Source of the DNA: Naematelia aurantialba
Taxonomy: Eukaryota; Basidiomycota; Tremellomycetes; Tremellales; Naemateliaceae
Direction of reading: 5' to 3'
Assembly (NCBI GenBank): GCA_021527695.1
Contig: JAKFAO010000002.1
Span: forward strand, 1,550,501-1,614,500
DNA: 64,000 bases
Shown here: one piece after another, positions 53,554-64,000 of the stretch
Layout: each line of letters begins with the position of its first letter
How positions within the stretch are numbered: position 1 is the stretch's first letter
Notes under the pieces: generated by a model
Seen by the model: only the letters and a program-made list of their open reading frames with translations
What the model was told of the DNA's origin: nothing
Database searches by the model: none
Program-made: the position numbers and the translations under genes

Positions 53554-56180
53554 ATGCCTTACCTGACCCCAGACTACCCTCGAAAACCACCACGATACCT
53601 CTACCTCAAATCTTTCCTCCCCGTCATCCTCATCCTTCTCATCTTCTCCTTCGGCCTGGCCAGCTTCTCGCTGCTCTCTCATTTTCGCTCGCCAGCTAGC
53701 AAGCAGCAAATAGGATGGCAGAGCTGGGACGTCGTGGAGATCAAATCGAGCTCTGCTGGAGGTGGCCAAAATGCAGAGGTGGGTAGCGGGAGTGGGGCGA
53801 ACCAGACGGCAGAGGAAGAATTCGTGCCGAGTATCCCCTTGGACAATTGGGTGAGCGCTCTTCGAGAAGGGGGTAGAACTACTCGCCTTCAAAACAGACT
53901 AGTATATGACTGATGCTTATAGGATCCTCTGTCGCTGCATACCACTGGCCGTGAGCTCGTGACGCACTGAGAGACATGAGCTCATGCCGCAGTAACGGAG
54001 ATTGCCATCAAGTCTTGTTACTTCCCTCCATATCTGTTTCCGTCCTTCTGTGCGCCTCAGACCACCGGACAGCTGGACAAAACGAAAGGCAAGTGGGTCA
54101 TTGTGGAGAAGGACCTGAATTTACGGACTGGGCTTTGGTAAGTCGTATCCCGTACTACAACGCTCGCATTCTCAACCTGCTTATAGGTACCTGAACGTAT
54201 ATTATCGCCGAACACGCCGCCTTGATACCCCACTCATCAGAAATATCCGGATAGTCGACGAACCGGTCCCAGATACCCTCAAGTCTGAGCTCGACGGGTG
54301 GGTGAAAGCAGAGGGCAATTTGCATTCTGGCACTTGGCCTACCCAGAGCGAGAAGCGGTTGTGGTACAAGCTACAGGAGCAGGACTGGGGTTGGCGACGA
54401 AATGAGAAGCGGCAAGAAGAGATCTCGTACGATTACGGGAGCTTGATCACGGAGCTGGATGTCGTTTATGGAGATGATGATCCGTTCTACGGGTTCGAGA
54501 GGGTCCAGGGAGGCAAGGTCACCGAGGCAAAGGCTGGCAAGTGGGAGAGTGTGGATTTGGCAATTCGAAGGGGAAATCCTAGTGAGATCTGGAGAGTGCC
54601 ACTCAGCTGACGAGGAGTTGCACCGAGAGGCGTCGTACCGAGATTTTCTGCGGATGGGAATTTGAAGATTATGCAAAGTGGGTCTCTCAACCGACTCTAG
54701 CAATTTTTCTGGATGCTTACCAGTCAGTCGCGGACTTGCATTATTCAGTCGGCACTGGCGAGTGTCGTGACTCGGATAAAGATCCATGCGTGGGCGATCC
54801 AGATACTGCTGCATGGCTCGGAGAGGCTCTTGATGCCGAAGAGCCGGATCTAGTTGTACGCCATCGATCGTCCGCGTCCTCGTGCACTGACTGACCGGTC
54901 CCAGGTATTTTCTGGGGATCAGTTGAATGGTCAAGAGACGTCATATGACTCTAGATCAGTATTGGCAAAGTTCGCCAAGCCAGTCATCGAGCGTGAGATC
55001 CCCTGGTGCGCGGTCTTTGGTAGGCATTTCCGTGATCAGTGGCAACAAGAGACTTCCTGATTTGGTGTAGGTAACCACGACTCTGAGATCGCAGATGATC
55101 GCGATTATCAGATGAGGACACTGCAGAACATGCCATATTCGCTGGCTCGGGCGGGACCAAAAGCCGTCGACGGTGTAGGCAATTGTAAGCATGAGCATGT
55201 TGTTCGATAGCTGACCTTGGTAGATTTTATCAAGTTGCATTCGCACGACGCATCACGGATGCATCTCTTCACACTGTATTTCCTCGACTCGGGGTCGTAC
55301 CAAAAGAAAGCCTTACCATGGAGCAAACCAGAGTACGATTATATCAAAGAGTATGCTCATTTCTTGCTGTTCCCCTGGGATAAAGGTATGCTACAGCTCA
55401 TGACCAGATCACAAATCGAGTGGTTCCTCAATACGTCGGCATCGATCAAGCCCATCCAGCGACCATTCAAACCTGACGGCGGCGAAGATCTAGGCCATAT
55501 ATGGTCGCGCAAGTCTCAGCCGGCCCGCCTTGCGCGGCAAACGACTCAGCTGGCCAAGCCAAATGCGATAATGTGGTTCCACATTCCCCTGCCAGAAGCT
55601 TACAGTGCTCCGGACGTGGCTGGATTTGACGGAGACGAGCTTGATGTTGGCGACCAGTTTGACGGGGAGGGCAACAGCAAGCACAATTCCGGGTTTTTCT
55701 ACAATGGCATCAAGCAGGTATTTGAGACTACAGCAAGCGACGACGAGGCGGTCGAGTGGGGAGGGACATCCAAGGTCACCGAAGTCAAGGTTCTCAGCCA
55801 CGGGCACTGCCACAACACGGACCGCTGTCGGCGCACGGACGGGATATGGTGAGTCGATTCGGCTCTTGGCATGGGGATCTGCATCGCATATCGGTACAGT
55901 ATCAAGTGCTCAGTGGCTAGAGTAAACGAGTTGCAGTAGTTAAAGTTGGCGTGACACGTGTGGACTGACATTGCGCAGGATGTGTTTTGATGGCGGCTCG
56001 TCGTTCTCGGGGTACGGCCAGCTAGGCTTCGACCGCAGAGTACGGGTGTATCAGCTATCGCAGTACGGCGAGAAGATCGAGACGTACAAGCGGTTGGCGA
56101 GCGGGGATGTTATCGACAGGCAGGTGCTTGTGGGGCCGGGGGCGCCGGCCGGGTGGGGCGAGGACCAGCTGTATCGCTAG
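53554..56180 (+). CDS. DCR2: Dcr2-like metallophosphatase
   Basis: Calcineurin-like phosphoesterase related to yeast Dcr2, which dephosphorylates Sic1 and affects G1 progression. A signal-anchor helix is at residues 20-45 (LPVILILLIFSFGLASFSLL). A Dcr2-specific N-terminal domain follows (AIKSCYFPPYLFPSFCAPQT, GKWVIVEKDLNLRTGLW, LNVYYRRTRRLDTPLIRNIR). The catalytic motifs are all present: ADLHYSVG (D-x-H), FSGDQLNG (G-D), FGNHDSE (G-N-H-D, split by an intron at about 55020-55069), WFHIPLPE and LSHGHCHN (G-H-x-H). The substrate-side signature GTGECRDSDKDPC is typical of the family. The last exon (MCFDGGSSFSGYGQLGFDRR) ends at TAG 56178-56180. About nine introns. It converges with GLT1. Confidence 0.93.
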
Positions 56181-56517
56181 TGAGGTGTGGTGGTGCGTGG
56201 TGTGTGGTAGATTTGTCGATCATGTAGATTTTGGACATACATGTTGGTTGCGGTCTGTACCGTTCATCCGTTCTTGCCGGTAGGCTTTCGCGTGAGCTTC
56301 GTGGTCGTTGATGTGACTGTCACCCATCACACCCATCGACTTGCTTCGGACGGATACTCCAGCCTGAATGTGATAGCGCGATGCTGGGTCAGGTGATGAT
56401 GAGGGCGGGCATGTTGAAGATCCAGTATAATGTGCACGAGAGTGTGTAGACGACAATGCATAATACAATCAATCAATACTCGATCCTTTAGCAATACCGA
56501 CACGTTGACCGATAGCA

Positions 56518-56545
56518 ACACCGACACCGACACCGACACTGACGC
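56518..56545. repeat. (CCGACA)n hexanucleotide repeat
   Basis: Four to five copies of ACACCG/CCGACA in the DCR2-GLT1 convergent spacer. Confidence 0.85.
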
Positions 56546-56752
56546 GGGCATGAACCCGCCATTCCTAGTATCGCACAGAGCCTGCGGGAAACGACAACGA
56601 CCTCTGGTTCTCGGGCGACCTCTAGTCCAGTCGCAACAGCGCACACGGTCTCTACCCGTTGGAGTCCAAAGCCCCAGTCCGTCCAGTCCGCATCTACCAG
56701 TTACACGATACACTCTGCGACCCGCGCCCGCGCCCCTTGACTTCGTTGAGCG

Positions 56753-56790
56753 TGTCCCCGTCCCCGTCCCCGTCCCCGTCCCCGTCCCCA
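56753..56790. repeat. (GTCCCC)n hexanucleotide repeat
   Basis: Six perfect copies, giving GGGG runs every six bases on the minus strand, a strong quadruplex pattern, about 130 bp past the GLT1 stop. Confidence 0.95.
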
Positions 56791-56922
56791 CTATGCCTCG
56801 ACCACTGTACCTTGCTTCGCCCGTCGCTCGTCTCTGTGCACAGTCGGTCCGCGCTGCGCCCTCGTAGATATCACTCGTCGTGTGTGCTGCAGGGCGCACG
56901 CGGACTCTGCGTGGGTGCGAGA

Positions 56923-59900
56923 CTAGGCGCTCGCAGCGACCGACACCGTCTCGGCGTCCATGCTGGGCCGGTCCGAGGCGGTCTCGCTGATCGAGCTGAT
57001 CTCCTTTTGGATCGGCGGCGCGTGCCACTGTCTCTTGGGGATACCGCCCTGCCATGCGAGCCTGGATTCGCCGCTCAGGAACTCGTCGACCTCCTCGGCG
57101 ACCTGGCGACCTGCGCATCGTCAGCAACATGCTCACGCGAGTGGGACGGGTGTTGGAGCATCTATTCACCTTCTTTGATGGCGTGGACGACCAGTGACTG
57201 CGTACGGATCAGCAAAACTCCGAAACACCACGCATGCATCAGATGCGGTAGACTGGACTGTCCCGCAGAGCGGCAGGAGAGAAAGTCAGCAAAAGACCCA
57301 CCTGGCCGCGTCGACAATCACCGGACCCATACACGCCCGGCACGTTGGTCGAGTACTTGCCGTTTGGCGTCTGGATGTTGGACCGCGTATCCTGCTTGAC
57401 CCCAAGAGCCTTGATGCACTCTGCCTGAGGGCCCAGGAAGCCTAGTGCAAGGAGGACCAGTTGGGCCGGGTAGAATTTCTCCGAACCCTTGACTTCCTCC
57501 ATCGACCACTTGCCGCCGACTGCGAGCAGGCATCAGCACTGAGACTGGCCTTGATCTTGTCGTTTTGCGAGAAAAAAAAAAGGGATGGGGGGACCGGCAA
57601 CTCACCGTTGGTCCACTCGACCTTGATCGTGTCCAGACCCTTGAGCTTGCCTTCGTCATCGAGAACGAATCGCTTGGTCGAGATGCAGTACTCGCGGGGG
57701 TCCTTGCCGCCAAACTGCGCCATGACTTCCGCATGACCGTAGTCGGTCTTTTTGATGCGCGCAAACTGCGGCCACGGGTTCTCAACCGCCCTGCACCACC
57801 ACCATTAGCACCGTCCAGGACAAGGAGACAAAGAGAGTATGGGCGTATGCGCAGGAATGGGAAAGTGGCAAGTTGGCAAGTATGTCGGTCGGCGTGGATG
57901 AGTAAGAGAATCCAACTCACCGCTGAGCTGGGGGCTCGGGAAGGAGCTCAAAGTTGACGACGCTGGCGGCACCGTGACGGACTGAAGTACCAATGCAGTC
58001 GTTACCGGTGTCACCACCGCCAATGACGATGACGTCCTTGCCCTTGGCCGAGATGTAGCTGCCGTCGGCGTGCTCAGAGTCGAGCAACGACTTGGTGTTG
58101 GGCTGTAAAAAGTCCATTGCAAAGTGAATACCGTCGACCTCGCGGTTCGCGAGCTTGAGGTCACGAGGCCACGTAGCACCAGTCGCAATGACGACGGCGT
58201 CGTGCTCGGCCTTGATCTGCTCAGCATCAACGTTCACGCCGACGTGTGCCTGGGTGACAAAGTTGACGCCCTCGGCGGCCATCAGGTCCACTCGGCGCTG
58301 GACAACCTTCTTGTCGAGCTTCATGTTAGGGATACCGTACATGAGCAGACCGCCGATACGGTCGTTCCTCTCGTAGACGGTGACAGTGTGGCCGGCACGG
58401 TTGAGCTGGTCTGCAGCTGCGAGACCCGCGGGTCCAGATCCAATGATCGCCACCGTTTTGCCGGTTCGCGAAGGAGGAGGGCGGGGCGCCATCCAGCCCA
58501 TCTCGTAGCCCTTGTCGATGATTGCGCACTCGATCGACTTGATGCCCACTGGCGCCTCGTTGATGCCGAGCACACACGCGCTCTCGCAAGGCGCGGGACA
58601 CACGCGGCCAGTAAACTCGGGGAAGTTGTTGGTCTTGAGCAAACGGTTCAGGGCATCCTGCCACCTGTCCTCAAAGACCATGGTGTTCCACTTGGGAATG
58701 ACGTTGGCAATAGGGCAACCAGTGTCAGACTGGCAAAAGGGGATACCGCAGTCCATGCACCGCGCCGTCTGGTACTTGAGCTCGGGTGCTGACAGACGTC
58801 CCGAGATCTCTTTCCAGTCCTTGACCCTCTTGCGCGGGGGACGGTAGGCCTCGTTCAGCCGCTTGTACTTCATGAATCCGCGGGTCTTGTCGAGCTTGGC
58901 GAGACGCTCCTTGGTCGTGTTCTCATCCACCATAGCGTCTTCCACGTCGACGATCTGCGGCTCTCGAGTGGGCGAGCCGGCGGGAGTCACGAGCTTGGGA
59001 GTAGAGATGGTCAGCGCGTTGGCATCGCGGGGCAAGGTCGGGTCGAAACCGGTAGCCACGAGGTCGACCTGCGAGGCAGTTTGCGACGGGATGAGGTCAA
59101 TGACCGACTGGCGCTTCTTCTCCTCGAGCGCGCGCTGTGCCTCCTCGTCCAAGACGCGCTTGTAGTCGAGCGGCATGACCCGCACAAACATCGGCAGCAC
59201 GTGGTGGAAGTTTCGCAGCACCCTATCGGCAATCTCAGAGCCAGTGTAGTGCCTGTGATCCTCGATCATCGCGCGCAGCTCAGCGACCTCTTGGGGGTCG
59301 TTGACTGGCCCCAGCTCGACGGTGTTTTTGTTGACCTTGGGCGCAAAGTTGTGCGCCATGTCAAGCACGTACGCGATACCGCCCGACATACCGGCGGCGA
59401 AGTTGCGCCCGGTAAGACCGAGCACTACGACGCGACCACCTGTCATGTACTCGCAGCCGTGATCACCGGTGCCCTCAACGACAAGAACTGCGCCCGAGTT
59501 TCGGACGGCGAATCGCTCGGCGGCAATACCGCGGATGAACGCCTGACCAGAGGTAGCACCAAAGAAGCATACGTTGCCGATGATGATGTTCTCCTCTGCT
59601 TTGAATGGCGACGACTTGGGCGGGTAGACGATGAGCCGACCACCAGACAGACCCTTACCGACGTAGTCGTTGGCGTCACCTTCGAGCTCCACGGAGATAC
59701 CGGGAGCCAGGAAGGCACCAAGAGACTGGCCTGCCGAACCCTTCATGTTGATGTGGATCGTGTCGCGAGGAAGGCCAGCCTCACCGTACCGCTTCGAGAC
59801 GTGGTACGACAGGGTGGTGCCAAGTGCGCGGTCAGTGTTGACGACGTCGCAGTCGATTTCGACCGGCAGACCCTTCTGGAGCGCTGGCTCGGCCTCGTCT

Positions 59901-62900
59901 ATGAACTTGTTGTCAAGACGGACGTAGAGCTTGTGGTCCTGCGGACGCACTCGGTAGGTGGCGACATCGGCCCGCATGAGGTGGGCAGGCTTGAGGATGG
60001 CGGATAGATCAAGTAGAGCAGTCTTGGGTGTACGGAGAGACTCGTCAACCATGAGGTAGTCGGCTCGACCGATCATCTCGTTGATGGTGCGGAAACCAAG
60101 CTTGGCCATGATACCTCGCAATTCTTCGATGACGTAGTAGAAGAAGTTGATGACTTGTTCGGGCTGACCCGCAAACTTGGCACGAAGCGCTGGGTCTTGC
60201 GTGGCGATGCCTACAGGGCAGGTATTCTTGTGGCAAGCCTTCATCATGATGCAACCCATAGCGATAAGTGGCGTGGTGGCGAAACCCCACTCTTCGGCAC
60301 CAAGCAGGGTAGCAATAGCTACGTCTCGACCAGTCCTGATCTGGCCGTCGGTCTGGACGGTAACTCGGCCACGCAGGTTGTTGAGCACCAGAGTCTGGTG
60401 CGTCTCGGCGAGACCAAGCTCCCAAGGAAGACCGGCGTACTTGATCGAAGTCCACTTGGCAGCACCGGTACCACCGTCGTGGCCCGAGATGGTGATGTGG
60501 TCCGCCTTGGCCTTGGCGACACCCGACGCGACGATACCCACGCCGACCTCCGAGACGAGTTTGACGGACACACGCGCACGAGGGTTCGACGCTTTGAGGT
60601 CGTAAATAAGTTGTTTCAAGTCCTCGATCGAGTAGATGTCGTGGTGTGGCGGGGGGGAGACGAGGGTGACACCAGGAGTGGAGTGTCGAGTTCGACCAAT
60701 CGAGGCCGAAACCTTGTGGCCGGGCAGTTCACCACCCTCTCCAGGCTTGGCACCTTGGGCCATCTTGATCTGCAGTTCGTCCGAGTCGGCGAGGTAGTTG
60801 GACGTGACACCAAATCGGCCCGATGCAACCTGCTTGATGGCCGAACGGCGCGAGTCCCAAACGGGCTTGAGCTCCATAGCATGGGTGAACGGCCCATTTT
60901 CCGCATCTGCGCCCGGCCCAGGGATAGGAATTGATCGTTCCGCGTCTTCACCACCTTCGCCGGTGTTGGACTTACCGCCGAGACGGTTCATAGCGAGCGC
61001 AAGGGTGGTGTGTGCCTCCATCGAGATGGAGCCGTATGACATGGCTCCGGTAACGCATCGTCGGACAATCTCGTTCCAAGGCTCGACCTGCTCAATAGGC
61101 ACCGGCGTGGCCTTTTCAAAGTCAAACTCGAGCAGGCCTCGAAGAGTAGCTCGCTTGATCGACTCGCGAGAGTTGCGGGAGTATGCATCGTATGCCGTTT
61201 GGTTCTTCTGCCTGACTGCGTCCTGCAGCTGCGCCACCGAAACAGGGTCGTTGACGCGCATCTCGGATCCCTGGCGGTAGTGGTACTCGCCCGACTCTGG
61301 CATACCAGGAATCTCAATAATGTCGCGAGACGGCCATGCGCGCTCGTGGAACTCGAAAGCGTCCATTGCGAGGAGCTCGAAAGTCGCACCCTGGACTCGC
61401 GAGGCGGTGCCAATGAAGCATTCATTGATAACTTCCTCGTGGATCCCCAAGGCCTCGAAAAGCTGCGCACCCTTGTAGGAAGCAAGGGTGGAGACACCCA
61501 TCTTGGACAGGACCTTGAGTATGCCCTCGTCTGTTGCCTTCATGTAGTTGCTGATGAGCTTTTGTGCCGACTGTCCGTCTTTCGACCTAGGGATTAGCAA
61601 CGAAACACTACTCAGACTCACAATCCTTCCTTGGCAACCTTCATGATCATCTCCATGATCAACCATGGGCAGATGGCATCGGCACCGTATCCGACCAAAA
61701 CACACATGTGGTGGACTTCTCGTGCCTCGCCAGTCTCGATCATGAGCGCGATCTCCGATCGCCTCTTCTGTTGAGTGAGGAAGTGGTGCACACCGCCGCA
61801 AGCGAGTGCCGCAGAAAGAGCAACGCGTTCGGGTCCGGTCTCGCGATCGGACAGGATGATCACCTTGAACCCTGCGCCGACGGCATTGAGCGCCTCCTGA
61901 CGGACTCGGTTCAGAGCGTTTCGGTAGCCGGGCAGGCCCTCGCGCTTGTCAAAGGTGATGTCGATGGTGATCGATGGCCAGTCAGAGTGAGAGACCTTGA
62001 GGTGCTTGATGGCCATTATCTCCTCGATGGTGAGGATTGGCGACTTGAGCTGCAGTCTGTGGCACTGCGAGGGCTTCATCTCTAGGAGGTTGCCCTCGTT
62101 TCCCACCATGGTCTCGAGGGACATGACGATCGCCTCTCTGATCGGGTCGATCGGCGGGTTTGTGACCTGCGCAAACAGCTGTCGGAAGTAGTCGTACACT
62201 GTACGGGGCACATTCGATACGCAGGCAAGGGCAGCATCGTTACCCATGGACCCCAGAGCCTCATGGCCTTCCTGAACCATAGGCAGCATGAGCATGCTGA
62301 GCTGCTCGATCGTGTAGCCGAAAGCGAGTAGCTTAGGGTCCGTGGAAAGTGGCTCATCATCGATCGCGACCTCAATTTGCTGGTGTCGCTTGACGCGGCG
62401 AACGACCTCGGGGAGTCGGAGAATCTGAGATTCAATCCAAGCAGCAAATGGCTGCTTGCGTGCGGTTCCAAGCTTCAGCTCGCGGTCATCCACAATCCTT
62501 CCCTCCTTGGTATCCACAAGCAACATGCGACCGGGCTTCAGACGGCCCTTTTGGATAATCTTCTCAGGCTCGATGGTGATAGTGCCGACTTCGGACGCAC
62601 ACACCATGATATCGTCCGAGGTGACAACGTATCGGCACGGTCGAAGACCGTTTCGGTCCAAGTTGGCACCGCAGTATCGTCCGTCCGAGAAGGTGAACAG
62701 CGCGGGCCCATCCCAGGGCTCCATTAGACATCCAGCCCACTGATAGAATGCCTTCTTTTCGGGCTCCATCAAGTCGTTGTTCTGCCATGCTTCGGGGACG
62801 AGCATCATGACTGCCTCTGGGAGGGTCAGGACCCCGTTTACGACGAGCAACTCGAGCACGTTGTCGAACGCGGCCGAGTCAGATCCGCCAGTCTCGACAA

Positions 62901-63813
62901 TGGGATACAACATCTGCAGCTCATCCTTGAACGTCTCCGATTTGAGATGGCCTTCTCTTGCACGCATCCAGTTCTTGTTGCCGCGGACGGTGTTGATTTC
63001 ACCGTTGTGGGCAGCCCATCGCATGGGCTGGGCTCGGTCCCATGAGGGGAAAGTGTTGGTGGAGAACCGAGAGTGAACGAGAGCAAAGTGGGAAGCGTAA
63101 AGAACGTGGTTGAGATCGTGGTAGTAGTTGTACACTTGAACAGGGGAGAGCTGGCCTTTGTAGATGATGTTGGACGGGGTGAGAGAGCAAATGTAGAAGC
63201 CATTGTTAAGGCCACTGACGGTATCAGCCAAGTCCAGAAGAGACCGCTCACATTTTGTGTGTCGCCTGCTTGCGGAGGACGTAGAGCTGCTTCAGGAACA
63301 AACGCTCGTCGAACGATCCATCCTGCGACTCCTGGCCCGGGCCGTAGTGCTTCTCAAGCACCACAAAGGGCTGCATGATCTTGGGCTCCTTGGACTTGGA
63401 GGCAGGACCGAGAATGGTGTTGTCCGTCGGCACCTCACGCCAGCCGAGCACTCGCAGACCGAGCGGCTTGGCAACTTGCTCCAGCGCCTGTTGCTGGCTG
63501 GCATAGTCCTCGACCGAGAGGAAAATGTTACCGGTGGCGTAGTGGCCCTCGGCAGGCAGGGTGGCGGAGAACGAGTACTGGCATTCGCGGACAAAGAAGT
63601 CGTGGGGGATGCCGGTCATCACTCCAGCACCATCACCATCGCGGGCATCGGCACCGGCTACACCGCTGTCAGCGAGACTGGTACACGATCGGCAAGGAAA
63701 GACCACGCACTAGCCCCCCGATGGGTCATGTTGCAGAGGATGCTCCTGGCATCGCTCACAATCTTGTGGTTTGCATGGCCCTTGATGTGACAAATGAACC
63801 CGACACCACACAT
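56923..63813 (-). CDS. GLT1: NADH-dependent glutamate synthase (GOGAT)
   Basis: Single-chain glutamate synthase converting glutamine plus 2-oxoglutarate to two glutamates with NADH. Domains in order: class-II amidotransferase ([65 protein letters not shown]), central domain, FMN domain ([18 protein letters not shown]) with 3Fe-4S ligands [20 protein letters not shown] domain ([20 protein letters not shown]), then the fused small-subunit region: 4Fe-4S motif [28 protein letters not shown] site [23 protein letters not shown] site [19 protein letters not shown]. It ends ETVSVAASA at 56923. About 2,150 residues. The first ATG in frame (63813) lies directly before the catalytic Cys; an open frame without ATG runs back to about 63945, and a splice acceptor there suggests a first exon beyond the window. 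Cytosolic ammonium assimilation; usually nitrogen-regulated. Confidence 0.93.
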
Positions 63814-64000
63814 GATGCGGTGCAGGGGTTCAGACGGTCTGAACCCACGGCCGTCAGCAAGAGATCGGAGTGGATGCCGCGGGAGGGACGGCGATTTCTC
63901 ACAGAGCAAGTCAAGGGGCGGGGCTTCTTGGGAGCGAGACTGAGCTCGAGTCTAGATGTTTTGTTTTTGTAGCTTGTCTAGCTGACTGTATCGAGTAGAC

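Noticed and set aside
59081..60007. 308-codon plus-strand open frame opposite GLT1
   Set aside because: Mirror of GC-biased third positions in a highly conserved gene on the other strand; no domain and no splice context.

Overview
The window is nuclear DNA of a basidiomycete yeast, most likely Tremellomycetes and perhaps Trichosporonales. This is inferred from gene content and architecture: GC-rich coding, many short GT-AG introns of about 36-60 nt plus a few of 200-350 nt, single-gene transcription units on both strands, a Cir1-type iron GATA factor, a TOK1 potassium channel, DUF6534-like membrane proteins and Zn2Cys6 regulators. No virus, transposon, CRISPR array or bacterial-style operon was recognised.

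Layout. 1-1207: 3' part of a PIN-like membrane transporter (+). 1208-3221: repeats and one doubtful gene. 3222-5244: divergent pair MPDU1/Lec35 homologue (-) and TOM22 (+). 5472-9517: divergent pair of a mitochondrial ABC1/ADCK-type kinase (-) and the exosome subunit MTR3 (+). 10133-13869: a DUF6534-like seven-helix protein and an orphan gene (both -). 14401-20963: VPS25 (ESCRT-II) and CIR1 (both -), then 3.2 kb without a gene. 24145-29084: Zn2Cys6 regulator 1 (-). 29781-31955: DHA1-type MFS transporter (-). 32732-33185: an intron-containing tRNA-Arg(CCG) flanked by two decayed pieces of itself. 33406-34884: single C2H2-finger protein (+), convergent with a nucleotidyltransferase-like protein (35156-36910, -). 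37935-42763: SmB (spliceosome) and an Sds3-like Sin3/HDAC subunit (both -). 45432-48915: Zn2Cys6 regulator 2 (-). 50044-56180: divergent TOK1 channel (-) and DCR2 phosphatase (+). 56923-63813: glutamate synthase GLT1 (-).

Most genes are conserved housekeeping functions: protein import, glycosylation, RNA decay, splicing, endosomal sorting and ammonium assimilation. The lineage-specific material is the regulators, the orphan proteins and a large number of minisatellites. I found no convincing new multi-gene system. The most interesting signals are small: a 45-nt in-frame intron inside the CIR1 zinc-finger domain, two stop codons captured in tandem repeats, the tRNA-Arg trio, and a GLT1 whose first ATG lies directly before the catalytic cysteine.

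Exon boundaries were read by eye from splice-site sequence and frame. Gene ends are firmer than internal junctions. Several long open frames begin with GTG or TTG; for those genes the nearest suitable ATG was chosen.
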